Shown here: positions 1 to 12,900 of the stretch, piece by piece
Layout: each line of letters opens with the position of its first letter
How positions within the stretch are numbered: the first letter of the stretch is position 1
The notes under the pieces: generated by a model
Told to the model about the DNA's origin: nothing
Databases searched by the model: none
The model's input: only the letters and a program-made list of their open reading frames with translations
Assembly: GCF_900496995.4 (NCBI RefSeq)
Contig: NC_044018.1
Location: 21,730,001-21,794,000, forward strand
Direction: 5' to 3'
DNA from: Aquila chrysaetos chrysaetos
Lineage: Eukaryota > Chordata > Aves > Accipitriformes > Accipitridae
Length of the DNA stretch: 64,000 nt
Made by a program: the position numbers and the translations under genes

Positions 1-725
1 CCTTCGTATGTTTGGAAATGGTTTCCAGGAAGGTTTTCTCCATCACCTTCTGAGATACTGAAGTGAGACTGACTGCCCTGTAATTCTGTGGATCCTCCCT
101 CTTGCCTTTTTTGAAGACAGGAGTGACATTTGCTCTCCTTCAGTCCTCAGGAACCTACCCCAATCACCATGGCCTTTTTAAAGATAATTGAAAGTGGCCT
201 ACAAGGGCATGGGCCAGCTCACTTGGCACTTGTAGGCACATGCCATCAGATCCTGTGGACTTCTGCATCTCCATTTTTTCAAATGTTCCCTAACCTGATC
301 CTTCTGTATCAGAGGTGAGTATTCCTTGCTCCAGTCTTTCTCCCACATCTCCAGGGCCTGGAATTGCTGAAGTCTGGTCTTACCATTAAAAAACCAAAGC
401 AAGAAAGTCATTGTATATCTTGGCTCATTGTCCTCAACCTTGTTCTTTGTCACCAGGGCCCCTGCCCCATTCAGCAATGGGCACACATTTTCCCTAGTCT
501 TCCTTTTGCTGCTGATACATCTGTAGAAGCCCTTCTTGTTGTCCTTCACATCCCCTACCAGATTCAGATGGGCTTCAGCCTTCCTACCCTTGCATACCCC
601 TGTATTCCTTCTGAGTGATCTGTCCTTGCTTCCACCTCGTGTATGCCTCCTTTTTATGATGGAGTTCGGTGAGGATCTCCTTGTGTATCCATGCAGGCCT
701 CCTGCCACCTTTGCTTCCTTACTGA
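1..725 (-). mobile_element. CR1 LINE fragment (ORF2, 5' part of reverse transcriptase region), truncated by the window edge
   Basis: Read on the minus strand, this segment translates into recognisable CR1 ORF2 protein. Signatures include the stretch [16 protein letters not shown], then a [14 protein letters not shown]-like run, then DQVREHL. These occur just upstream of the reverse transcriptase core in avian CR1 elements. Further left the frame shifts but still matches the region leading into the RT domain. The N-terminal part (about 600-725) is in a different frame from the middle, so the copy is decayed by indels. It is not a functional gene. The right boundary is approximate, where the similarity fades into AT-rich DNA. 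Confidence 0.85.
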
Positions 726-3323
726 CCTAAACTTTCTGTTTTCAGGATTCTATTGTGTGAAGAGTTCCTCTCTTTGTTCTGTTGTGTTTTGCAAGTATAT
801 GCACCATTGGCTAGCTACCCTCTGCAACATTACAGATTCATCAAAAATAGGCTTGGTAAGGGCTGAAAGAACTAACATTTCTAATAGCTGATTGTTTAAT
901 CTCCTTCTTTAAAGACTCAGCTTCATCATCACCATCACTGTAATAGTGATAGTTAGCAATGTAGAAATATTACTTCTATATATATACAAAATTGTGATCT
1001 AGTACGGTTGCAAAAGATATCATGACACTAACCTGTGTGACCACAAACATGAAGGATGTGTGTGTGAGATCATTCATCTCCCTAAGATTAATTTCACAAA
1101 ATGAAGAAAGAAACTGCCTTGTCTTCTGGAATATGAGAATACTACTTATCTATAACATATCTTCTGAATAGGCTGAAGAAAAGGAATTGTGCATGTTCAA
1201 CTGTATATTACAAATTGGTGTTCATAGATTAGTCTTCAGTCATATTCTTTTAGGAACAGTGCCTAAAAAAGTTCATTTGTATATTTTCCACATTAGATAT
1301 TTATTCAGATACACATTTATTAAGGACAGTTAAATTAACCAAATAATAATTTTAAATAACATCCATGAAAAATATGTGACATACCACCAAAATGATCCAT
1401 TGAGAAATATAATTTGACTTAAAAAAATCAAGCATACTTTGAACAAAAGCCACCATTCAAATACTATTTAATGTAATTACATATCTCCTCAATGGTATCT
1501 ATATGACCCCCTTAGCAGCTATCATCTTGGAAGAGCTGCTATGGCCAGGCTTCCTGTCAGGACTTTATAACTTCTGCGAATGGATCAGCACTTCAGAGAT
1601 AAATGGGATATTTTTTAATATGTATTAGTTAGCATTACTACGTTCCAGAAAACTATGGAACGGTAACATAATGGTTCACTGTGCATTATTTGTTTAACAT
1701 CTCCTTTTCTGGAGAGAAACCTTGGAATGATTAGTTCAGATTTTGTCATTTTCTGCATTATACATAGTTTTCCAATTTAATTATAAATGTTAATTTTTGT
1801 TATAACAGGAAAATTCAGCTTGGGCAATTAATGGGCCTTTTAACTTCATCACACTGAAAAACAAATTAATGGTCAACTTTTGTGAAGAATGAAGGTCAAG
1901 ATTTTGCTAAGTAACTAGAGTTGAGTTCTTTGAAACTTATTTTCACTGAAAGAATCTGTTGGCTGAAGAGCTTTGATCATCTGGTCTTTGTGGCACCATT
2001 TTTAATGGCCTATTTTTTAATATCATAAAGGAATCCAGCAATTTAGATGAAAAATGCTCTGTAGTTTAAAAAAAAAAAAGTGTTTGAAACTGAATATTGA
2101 AACTGAAACTGGTACAAACAAGACACTTAATTACTTCAGAAAATCTCTTCCAAAAAAAAGTTCAGAAAATACATTTTACTTTGCAAAATGTCATTGATGG
2201 AATTGAACTATTAATATTTAAAACTGTCTTGTTCAGTATTTCCACATTACAAATTGAGATCCACAGGCTTTGCTTCCCATCAGGTATTCTTTTACTTTGC
2301 CATTTTGATCCCTAGGCTATCACTGTGTGGCCGCATAAGGCTTCTGCTACTCACATTTTCATACATAGTAGCACCGATAAAATGAAAATATTCCTGAGTG
2401 TCATAATCCATCAAAAAGTGCCATAGATCTCAAATTCCAAATACTGCCACAATTACAGTCGATAATGGTTGTTGTACTGTTATGAGATCAGAAATGCTTA
2501 CAGAAGAGTTAATTTTCTACTTAATGCTTTAGTGAAAAAAATTATTTTAGTTTTCCAATGCTCAAGTATTTTTAAATACTTTTCAGATTTTTTCATACTC
2601 AGGTTATAGGAATAAAACTTGCCATCATTCCTTGACCTTGAAGTTTCATACTAAGGCTTTAAAAATGATGAATAGCATTATAAAATAAACAAAAAAATAC
2701 TATTTCACCATTGCAAGTCCATTAGTTAGTTCTGTAGTGAATTAGTCATTTATGATCCAAGAGCAGTATGATTTCAAAATTGAAAGGCAGACATGTAGGA
2801 AAACTCACTGTATCACCCAAATTCCCTTCTTTCAGTGCTCATTTCTCATTTTTCCCCCAACTACATGCTAAGTAGATAAAAATCACTCTCGATCAAGCAC
2901 GAATCACATTCCTGCTATTAAAACCAGTGAAACCAGTAACATCTTTTCTTATTCCTGAAATTAACTTTACCTTTCCTTCTCTCAAACCAAGTTGATGTCT
3001 TCTCTTTCTCCTAGAACTGTTCAAAAAACTTTTCCCAGTTTTATTCCCTGCCCTTTATGTATTGCCTAGCACATGGTTATCAGCAATAGATTTCAATATC
3101 CACATACTAGATGCCACCTGCCGTGGAAAGCCCAGACATCTGTCCTTTGTGTTATTGCATTATGCGTGTTGTCTTTTGACCATTTGGGGGTAGAATTTCT
3201 AGACATTTCTTCCCCCAGAAGATATGAATAATAAGTCTCAAGCACCCTGAAGAAACTTCAGAAAGTAAACAATACTCTCTGGTTACTCAGTAACAAAGAA
3301 TATTTCCCCACTTGCAAAAAAAA

Positions 3324-3359
<36 letters not shown>

Positions 3360-6300
3360 GGGCTTTCTTGTGTTTGAATGGGCAAAATAACCAATCACTA
3401 TGTATCTCTGTTAGACTATTCCCCACTTCCATTCTGTAGTCTATGACAGAGCAGTCCCACTGCTGGAATGGTTTACCTCTTGCCCTGGTCGTGATGTTAC
3501 TATCATCACCACTTGTCTTTACTGCTGCACTTACCACCCTTCTCCTCTGCCCACCTTTTCCAGCAAATCCAGCAGGATTTCATCTCTTGCAGAGCAACCC
3601 AGGGATCCTGACTAAACTCTTAACATGACAGGGAAAAGAAATTGGTGTTTCCTTCCCATTTTCTCAATTTTACTGTTTTTAAACTTGACCCTGTCACAGG
3701 CTGCAGCATGGTTACATGTTCACCCAGGTACACTGAACTGAGATCTCTTGCCACAGGTTTTCAATTGTGAATAAAAACTCAAGCATCAAAATGCATTGGA
3801 ATGCTAATAATGCCTTAAATCCTTACATAACTTGATTGCAAATAAGGATTAGCCTACCCTGGCAGCTACCTTTACTTGCCAGCAGATGCTGGCAGAACAC
3901 TTTTTCCCTGGGGAGGTTTCTCTCCATCTGCAGTTTTAAATAGCTTTGGATTCCTCTTTTGATCCATTTATCAACAAAGGTCAAAAGCAAATTTTTTGTT
4001 TAAGGTTTCAAACCAGCGTCCTAGTATGCAAAAGAGGAAGTTATCAAGACTCCCTCCTCCAAGCAGAGGGACCTATCACTGGGCAGCAGATATGTGTGCT
4101 CCCATATCCTTACTGTTTCTCACACTACAGTTTCTTGCTTTTCTTGTCCAACCAGTGGCACAACTTCTTCAGGAAGAATGGTTAGGGTTCTATTCTCACA
4201 TCTTCTCAGTCTTACTTATGGCCTGGCAATGAGGATATTCTACCAGGAAATGGAAGTAGGATGTTCAAGATGCTGGGAAGACAGAGAATCAGTTATTCAT
4301 ATTCTAAAGGTGCACGCATACTTCTAAACCTAGTTGTAACCCTTAGCCTGGGCACTCTTGTGCCAGGCTCCTATACAACACACGGATGGATCTTCTCCCC
4401 TCCTCACCTAGCATCCTTCTGAAGGACAAACACTAGCATCGTGAGTTCTGTGTTGGACTCTGGGCTAGGGCTACATGCTAAACGTAGATTTTTCCTATTG
4501 TGGAGCTAAAGACAGCCAACTCTAGCAGATGGTTCAGTTCAGTCAAGATAAGACAAGTAAGAAAATTACCGTGAAATTGTTCTTCCTTATACCTTTTACC
4601 TCCTTACTACTTCCTCATTTAGAGGCATTATGAATTTCAAGGTCAGCTGCTGCTTCTCCTTCCAGATAAACATCAAGGTAAATTTACAGCTCTGGCATCA
4701 GCTACATCATTTACATGTATATACTACAATGTCAGCTGTGTTGTGACTGTGATCGCCGATTCTGTGTTTGTAACATTCTAACTGACAGATAATACAATTG
4801 AGCAGATTGGAAAGATATTGTGTCCTTAACAGTCTGGCTTCTGCAAGAAAATGATGCATTAGATAAGCGACACGCTATGTTTTGCCCTGATGTCTCAGCA
4901 CAGTTTTATATTTTCAGTATTTTCGTTAGCTAAGCAGCCTTTACAGTATGTCATTATTTACACTCATGCAATATCTTCAGGTGTAGCATCCAAGAGCAGC
5001 TGTTAGACATTCTAGCCCTGTAACAAAAGCCTCTAGCCTATGATAAACATATAAAAGGAAATGTTCTTAAGAAGGCTGTCAGGTCCTTGCCCTTCTGGAG
5101 CCTGAGAGCCACGAGGCACCCAAAGGAGTCAATGGAAATCTTTTCATTAACTTCAGTGAGCTTTGGATTAGTACTTCAACTTTCTGTAGTAGTCCTGATC
5201 AGCCACTGTACAAATGTTAATGAGATGAGTTGAACAATGCCCTTAGAAGCTAGAAAGACAGAAGATACTGTTTCATCCATCCATTTCTGACAAGGGTGAA
5301 GGGCCACGATGGAGGAATGTAAAGAGATACCACACAATGCCTCAGGATGGGAAATGAAAATGCTCATTATACTCTTTAAAAATCCAGAGGGATTTAGATG
5401 GGTGAGTTTCTATTGGCTGCCTAATAACTCCTCTTAAGGATAAATCCATAAGAGGAATTAGAAGGGAGATAATGACTGAGGTTGATATACATTTGCTGAA
5501 ACTTCTTTCTTGTCTATCAGGACCATGCCTATAGGCTTTTAAGCATTTCAGTACCACTCCTTAGGCAGAAAACCACCAATGAATACTTACAAGTAGCCAA
5601 AGTGATCACAGCTGATCACTTTAAAGTCTAAAAAACCCCTATTTTCTCACAACATTAACTCATTGCACAACAAATGCTGGATAATAAAGATATAAAAACT
5701 GGTTCAAAATTAATTAGGCATAATTTTGGAAGAAATGTTCATCTAGCAGTGTTAAAAATAATGGTGTGGATACAACTGAGCCTCATGAAGTTTCTATGAA
5801 AAACATTCATGGGAGGACATACTCATGAGTACTATTTCCTAAGCATCCACTCTTGGCCTCTATCCTAGATAGTGGTTCAGATAAGCTAGATGTCTTGGGT
5901 TTTGGTGCAAACCCAAAACTGTCTGCTACTAGGCCAAACAGCACATTTTAAAGGTTGTAATTTTCAGGTAAGGAGGAAGAAAATAGGGAAGATAGAACAA
6001 AGACTTATAAAGACATAAACAGATCAGTTGTGCATTAGATGGAGGTGTCTCACAGACACATATAGTTCATGTTGCTTATCTGCAAAAGAAAAAAATACTG
6101 TGAAAAGATAGCAAAAACCAGCCTACTGAAAGTAATAAAACTTAACGAGAATTAACATTAGGTTTAAGATAAATAGTCCCATATATCTAGATCTGGTAAG
6201 ATTTTGTCCATTAAGTTGTCATTTGCCAAGATCACTTGTCTTGGAATATATATATTGTTTATATTTTGGAAAAATTAGAAATTGCCATGTCCCTCCTCCC

Positions 6301-8009
6301 AGCAGGAAAGCCTGAATGAAAGAAGTTTCTCACTGTTCTCATGTTAAAATTTTCTGTGTAAAAATAGAAAAATGTCATGACACCTATTAATTTTGTGAAC
6401 CCTCAAATCATTTCCTAACATAAAAACAAAGGACTCATGAGGAAATCCAAAAACCTTCAAACTGTTATAAAATGAAGTATTGTTGATACCGAAATCTTTC
6501 ATGTTTGTTTACTGGTACACTCTTAAGCAGAATTTTTTCCAATACATTGCATAATTTACAGTATATTATAGAAAATATAAGTAATTGGAACAATCTCTGT
6601 CAAAATTTTGAGAAAGTGAAATAAGACCTTGCATTTTTTGAGCAAGATATGCTTAAGAAATCTTAATTAACACAGGAATGACTGGATGAAATTCTGATAT
6701 TATTACACTTAATACCAGACTGGATTAATTCTATCTTTCTTTTTTGCTATAAAACTTACTAACTGATTAAATTTCATACTTCAGGCTTAGTTGGAATATG
6801 ATAGATTTCACACATGAAAATTTGGAAATTTAAACATATGGAGTCTGACATACCCTGTTGAAAATCAATAAAGCTACATGAGGAATTTAAGGTCACTGTT
6901 TTAGTTCCAGCTAGTCCCTTGATTCTTTGACAACTATCAGGAAATTAAATTCCTACTAAAAGGGAAAACTGTTGCTTACTTCAATGCATCCAGAATCTCA
7001 CTGTATTGGCTGCATTTGATTGTGCAATTGTATGTGTATTTCCTTGTTTATAAAACAGTCATAATTCTACTTTTCCCCCCCCTGCGCTTTCTAATATTTT
7101 GCAAAACAAAATCAGTTGCAACTTTATGCCACTTCCTACATTGCAAGCTCATAAGTAAAGTATTTTCACAAGTCCCTGGTTCGTATCAGCACTGAAATAC
7201 CCATTTTTCAAAGACATTTAATTAAGAAACCTAAAATATTTTTCCCTGAAATAATTTAGTGCCCATCTTCGCATACTTATGACCGTAATTACAAACATAA
7301 TGGCTTGACAACCATCTCAGGCATTTCATTCAATCTTTTATCTCTTTGTGTATTAATTTGTCCTCATTTTGTCTTATCAAAGTTTTTGCCATCATTCCAA
7401 ACAAAATCAGTTTTAGAGCCATATAATTTCCTTTTGCTCTTCTAGTCACTTTGAAAATTTCCCCATAACTCTCAAAATAAATTGTCCTTTACATTATTGA
7501 TACCCAGTCAAACATCTGTTTCGAATGTTCTCTTTACACACCTAATCAGACTTTCCGGTGGTCATTTGTTTACGTATTCCATTCAGAACAGCAAGAGCAA
7601 AATTGTATACTGAACATCAAATCTACTTTAACACCCAAATGCTGTAACCTGTTGGCCATCTGTCCATGGATGATATAGCTAACTTAGTATATACTTTCTT
7701 TAGCCATGGATTTGGAAGATGAGTAATCAAAACTCTGCTTTGAGCAATGAGTCATATCATAGGACTGTCTTTCTCTATGCCACAAACTTTCTATTCATCT
7801 ATGTATGATAGATAGCAAAACCTGACACAAAAACCTGACACATAATACAAGACAGGAATTCTTAAGAAGGACCTTCCTCTTAAAAATTGGATATAGCAGC
7901 AACGCATGTCCAACCAATGCAACTGTAACATAAATATGCTGTTCAGCTCTTGTTGCACATATAGTTATTTGGGAATTATACAGGAAGCCAAGTATAAGGA
8001 ATAAATAAT
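726..8009. other. Intergenic AT-rich DNA without recognised genes
   Basis: Both strands were read. Only short frames of about 60-90 codons occur, without protein-family resemblance, splice-site pairing or codon bias. The only clear substructure is the A-rich microsatellite at 3,316-3,359. Old, unrecognisable repeats are likely but cannot be assigned by eye. Confidence 0.6.
3316..3359 (+). repeat. Poly(A) tract followed by (AAAAG)n
   Basis: Twenty-five consecutive A residues are followed by about four GAAAA units. This could be the tail of a decayed retroelement or a simple A-rich microsatellite. No element is recognisable immediately upstream, so simple repeat is preferred. Confidence 0.9.
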
Positions 8010-8012
8010 TTG

Positions 8013-8285
8013 GCCTACAAGCTCCTCCCTGCTGTGGCTGCTATGTGGGCAACTTTTTTTCCATCTGCATCTTGCAGGAAGACAAAGGACTGTGGTGAGT
8101 TTGACTTTGGCTGGCAGACAGACCCCCACCCAGCTGCTCTCTCACTCCCCCTCCTCAATGGGATAGGGGCAGAAAATAAGATGGAAAGCTCATAGGTCAA
8201 AATAAAGTCAGGGAGATCATTTACCAATTACCACCATAGGCAAAACAGACTTAGCTTGGGAAAAATTAATTTAATTTATTGTCAA
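8013..8285. mobile_element. LTR-like fragment of an avian endogenous retrovirus
   Basis: The segment contains a pyrimidine-rich stretch (tgctctctcactccccctcc), then agataaaat-type and aaataaagtcagggagatca-type runs, ending in ggaaaaattaatttaattta. This order of motifs is one I recognise from bird LTR families. The segment is GC-richer than its surroundings and its edges are abrupt. Neither terminus nor a target duplication could be defined, so it is probably a truncated piece. Strand was not assigned. Confidence 0.5.
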
Positions 8286-9414
8286 TTAACGGGATCATAA
8301 GTCCTTTGTATATCAGACATCCTGACTGTTGGCACGTTTATCTGAGCCCTGAAAATTCCTAACACTGAATTACAGTCTTCCACAAATCATGCATCATAAG
8401 AAAGCTTCAGGTTTCATAAATTTTATCAATTCTATAACCCTAGCATGTTCCTAACTTAGGATAGAAGCTATATATGAGAGCTTTCAACACATTATTAGTA
8501 AAGGACACATGCAGAACAAGGTACTTTCCTCTGATCTTCTGCAAGGATTTATGCTTCGTTACAAGGTTTTCTGTATCACACTAACAAAAAATAAAGACTA
8601 GTATGATTCAAATTTGCTACGGGCAAATCATCTCAATTAAGGCTTGATGAATCTTGCCTAGTATATCAAGGAAACTGTAACAAATTTATAAATGGCAAAT
8701 GTGTGTGATCTTAACAAAGTGTTAACCCAGAGAAAGTATTGAAATCTTTTACTCAGAAGACAGCGTTCAAGCAGCAGTCTTGAGAAAGGCAAACTAATGA
8801 ACCCTAATTCTGATTAAATCTCATTATTTGCCCCTACTTACATAAGTTCAGCACGTCTTCTTTTCAAGACCATTATATCTTGGCCTCTACACCGCCCATT
8901 AAAAGAAAACACTCATTCTGATGATTCAGATGTACTTTATAACTTTGTCTCATCCATGATGCTGTTGCTTTGAAGATACATCAATGATGAAGTAGTGCTA
9001 AACTGAACAGTTGCAACGTCTTACACTGTGATCTAGCTTCTTTTGTTCTCTGATTTTCTGAATTGCTTCTCTGTGGCTACTGCTAAGGATGAGCTGTATA
9101 AGTGTTGTTAAGTCTGGTAATAAAAAAAGATAGTGGAAAAGAACAGATGTCTTTAGAGACAGCATCCTTTCAAAACTAAGAGGACTATAACGGATATCAT
9201 TGAAAAAAGTTTAAGTTACAAGAACCTTTCTTCAGATTTAAACTAGAATCCTTAAGCAAAACAACGTCATCCTATTTACACTGTCAAATATGTTTAAAGA
9301 TACACAAAGTTCAGTTTTAAAGACAGAGATCACATCTATTAAAAATCAGGGTTTTCACAGATTAGGTCTGGATTTTCAGGCAGCACTTTTATAATGAGGT
9401 TCATTCTTTATCAA

Positions 9415-9993
9415 TGTATTGGGTCTGGCTGAGATGGAGTTAATTCTCCCCATAGCAGCCTTCATAGTGCTGTGCTCTGCGTTGGTAGCTAGAAAGGTGT
9501 TGATAACACACCAGTGTTTTGGCTGCTGCTGAGCAGTGCTGGCACAGCATCAAGGCTGTCTCTCTGACATTTCCCCCCCTCATTGGCAGGCTGGGGCTGG
9601 GCAAGATCTTGGGAGGGGACGTAGCCAGGACAGCTGACCCAAACTGACCAAAGGGACAGTCCATACCATACAATGTCTGCTCAGCTATAAAAGCTAAGAG
9701 AAAGGACAAGGAGGGGGCCATTTGTTATTACGACGTTTGTCTTCCAGAGCAACTGCTACACGTACTGAAGTTCTACTTCCTGGGAAGTGGCTGGATATCA
9801 CCTGCTGATGGGAAGTGGAGAATAAATCTTTTGTTTTCCTTTGCTTCCGCACATGGCCTTTGCTTTTGCTTTTATTAAACTGCCTTTATCTTGATCCATG
9901 AGTATTTTCTCCCCTCCTCCCATCCTGCTGAGGAGAGGAGTGATAGAGCGGCTTGGTGGGCACTCGGCATCCAGTCAAGGTCAACCCACCACA
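9415..9993 (+). mobile_element. Solo LTR of a bird endogenous retrovirus (ERVL-like), about 579 bp
   Basis: The element begins TGTATTGGGTCTGGCTGAGA and ends CAACCCACCACA, giving the TG...CA termini expected of an LTR. It is flanked by atcaa (9,410-9,414) and atcag (9,994-9,998), a five-base target duplication with one mismatch. Five-base duplications suit ERVL-type elements. Internally there is a TATA box (CTATAAAAG, 9,685-9,693) and a polyadenylation signal (AATAAA, 9,821-9,826) in the correct U3-R-U5 order on the plus strand. No internal retroviral genes flank it. It is therefore a solo LTR left by recombination between the two LTRs of a provirus. The family name was not determined. Confidence 0.85.
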
Positions 9994-9998
9994 ATCAG

Positions 9999-12900
9999 AT
10001 AGCTCCTAGACTTCTATTCTATGTTTTTGCACACTTACAGCCTTGGCTTCCATGCTTTAATCCAATATTGCACACAAAGGTATGAAACCCCGTACCTCAT
10101 TCTCACATTCAGTTTCCAAAACATAGCCTGAAGGAAAACTCTGGAAAGTTAAAACAAGGCAGACATTTTAAAAGCTGTCTTTTGCCTTTTTAAATGCTGC
10201 CTTTCAAGTTCTCTGTAACCAGTATTCATAACCGAAGTTATTGTTACCTTTGCAAACTGAGGTTTTTCATTGATTACTCTGAATATTTCATGTAACAATA
10301 AAAACCAATGAAAAATTTGTATATTTTAGTAAATTTTACTAGTATAGTATATTTGACTATATTTAGTAATATTATAGTATATTTTAGAAAGAGATATGGC
10401 AATAGTAGTCACGTATCTTCATGTGCCATACAAAATAAGCTAAAATTAACTTAATATTCAATAAAGGCTCAAAGAATTATATAATGATGTAAAATTGTGG
10501 AAATAAATTCAACTATTTTTAAGAGTAGGCAGTTTCAAACCAGTATAGTGAAACCTCTTCCAACAAAGTAAGAGGTCAGACATTGTTTTCATGTATATTT
10601 GCAGCTTGCCATATTCCAAAGCAGAGTAGGTCTACCTAGTCACCACATAGTTTATACCAGTCACTTTCCATTAATTGCAAGACAGTGCCATTAAGTCTAA
10701 CAGTCCTAATGAAACTACAACATCAAATACTCTGTGTATATGGCTGTAATACAGCTCTCTCCCTTCTCCACCCACGCTGAGTTTTCTGAAAGCAGTAGTT
10801 CTCTAAACCCAATGTCAAAATCCCTTTTTATGAGATTGACTCGAATCTGCGTACTTCAGAACATGTTTAAGTTGCCTTGTTAAACAACTTTTTCTAAGTT
10901 AGGTAAGTACATATTGTTAGTAAGATAATTTGAGAAATTTCTTCCATGAGGGCTAAGCTTGGTCAAATTAGTTCTCATTAGATATAACGGAATAGGTTAT
11001 TTACAAAGTCAGTATAGTTTAGCTCTATCTCGAAGCCCTTAATAACAGACTGATGACCTTTTTGTGATGAAAATTGCTTTCAAAAGAGTGATTTTCCAGA
11101 ACTTTGCAGCTTCACCAGCTCACAAAGAATGCAGCAGACACCCGTCCCCTGTGGTGTGCAACTAGAGTGCAACAGAGAGAGAAGGAAAAGTGGTATTAGA
11201 GAGTTCTCATCACTTCCCCTTGGTCCCTGAGTTATGAGTTATAGTACAGGATTTCCCTGTTACCTTCTCTGATGGCTCTGGTTTAATGAATCCCTGTTTC
11301 TTTCTGAATGTAGTTAAATAAAACTGCAGAGATTATTTTTCACCCTGCATGACCCAAAATAAAGCCAATTATGTGAGAGTGGGGAAAGAGTTTTCCAAGA
11401 GACTAGTCATCTGACAATACAGGGTTACCCTACTATTTCTGCCACATAATCCAGAACAGCAGAGGTGATTGGAATATTTTGGGAGCATAGATAACCAAAC
11501 TGCAGCTAGAGAAATCTTGAGGTATTAAAGTATGGTTCTCACATCTGCATTTTGTCTCTTTTCTCCCATTAAAAAGTGTAAAGCCAAATGAAAGTTTATT
11601 TAAATAAAAGGCAGCGAAAACCCATTACTTCCCAAAGAAAATTAGATGACATACTGTGAGGGATTTGAAGAAAACAGTCCAAATATATTTTTGCATTGTG
11701 AATTGCCAAGGGGCTTCTGCCATTCTTTTTCATACTAAATAAAGAAAAACTCATGTTAGCCTTATGAAGTCCTGCTCTGTAACACATTCAACAGATGTCT
11801 TCTATTAGGAAGAGAATGCCTGTAGGGTGTAAGTCCTGTCTAGTCAAACTTCTTTAAACATGGACATATAAGGGATGCAGATACTTTTCCAGGATTATCT
11901 CTCTCTTTTTTATGATGGAACTTCAGTGAGAATTTACACAGGAATGAGGGAAACAAACCTGAAAAAAAAAAAATTTTCAGAAGACAGAAAATATATCACT
12001 TAGTAAGGTTCCCTTTGTGATACTGACAAAGTAACTTGAAACAATACATGAATCTGAAAACATAAATATTGGTTGATTATTTATATTTAGATAAACAAAA
12101 ACACATTTTTTACAGTCAAGTTCAGGTTAGGTCCAATAAAGTTACATGTTGCAGCTAACTTTTAGACCTCTGAAACTTCAACTCAGATCTGGTGTCTCAA
12201 TAGTATTTGTGGATGCTGGACACCCCAGAATAGGACCCAAAATAAATAACACAGAAGAAGCCAGCTCAAAGCAGCTATTAATAAACCTATGAGGAGGAAA
12301 ATGTGTATTTGAACATCTCTATTGCCCAAATTCTCCCTAACATGCTTATTTCTGTGCCGTCAAAGAGCTAAGAGGGATTTCATGCCTTATTCCAGAGAAA
12401 TACTAGGAATGTCATCCTTCCGTTTTTTTTCCTGATTAGTGCACACGTGTGTGTGCACACATGTGCATGCACACTCAAACACCCCTTGTGAAGTGTGGGA
12501 AGACTTCGCTTTGTTCTTCAGTCTGAAGGGGGCCTCACATGCACACACAGACACACACACACACACCTTAGAGTGACTCAGGTAGTTCCCCAAGAGCTGT
12601 TGCTTTGCAAGAAGAAAGGACGCTCTTCGTATCTCCCGTAGACTTTTTCTCCACTGAAGGATTTAAGAATCATCCATGATTTCAAAAAATCAAGATTTCA
12701 TCAAAGAAGTAAAGACATAACATTGTTATCAGGTGGCTAGGACAATCTTCTGGAAAAGAGGAGGGTTGTTTATCAAACTAGTAACTGTTTAGTATAAAAT
12801 GTAGAAAGCAAACAAGGAGCAGGATTAAAACGGAGCTGCCTTCTCAGCAGAGATGCCTGGTCACTAGGCTATGAAGTCACAGTCCATCCTCTGGGCTTTC

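Noticed and set aside
3283-3537. A minus-strand frame rich in phenylalanine
   Set aside because: It is the translation of the poly(A)/(AAAAG)n tract.
9440-9721. A 93-codon minus-strand frame
   Set aside because: It lies antisense within the solo LTR and has no protein resemblance.
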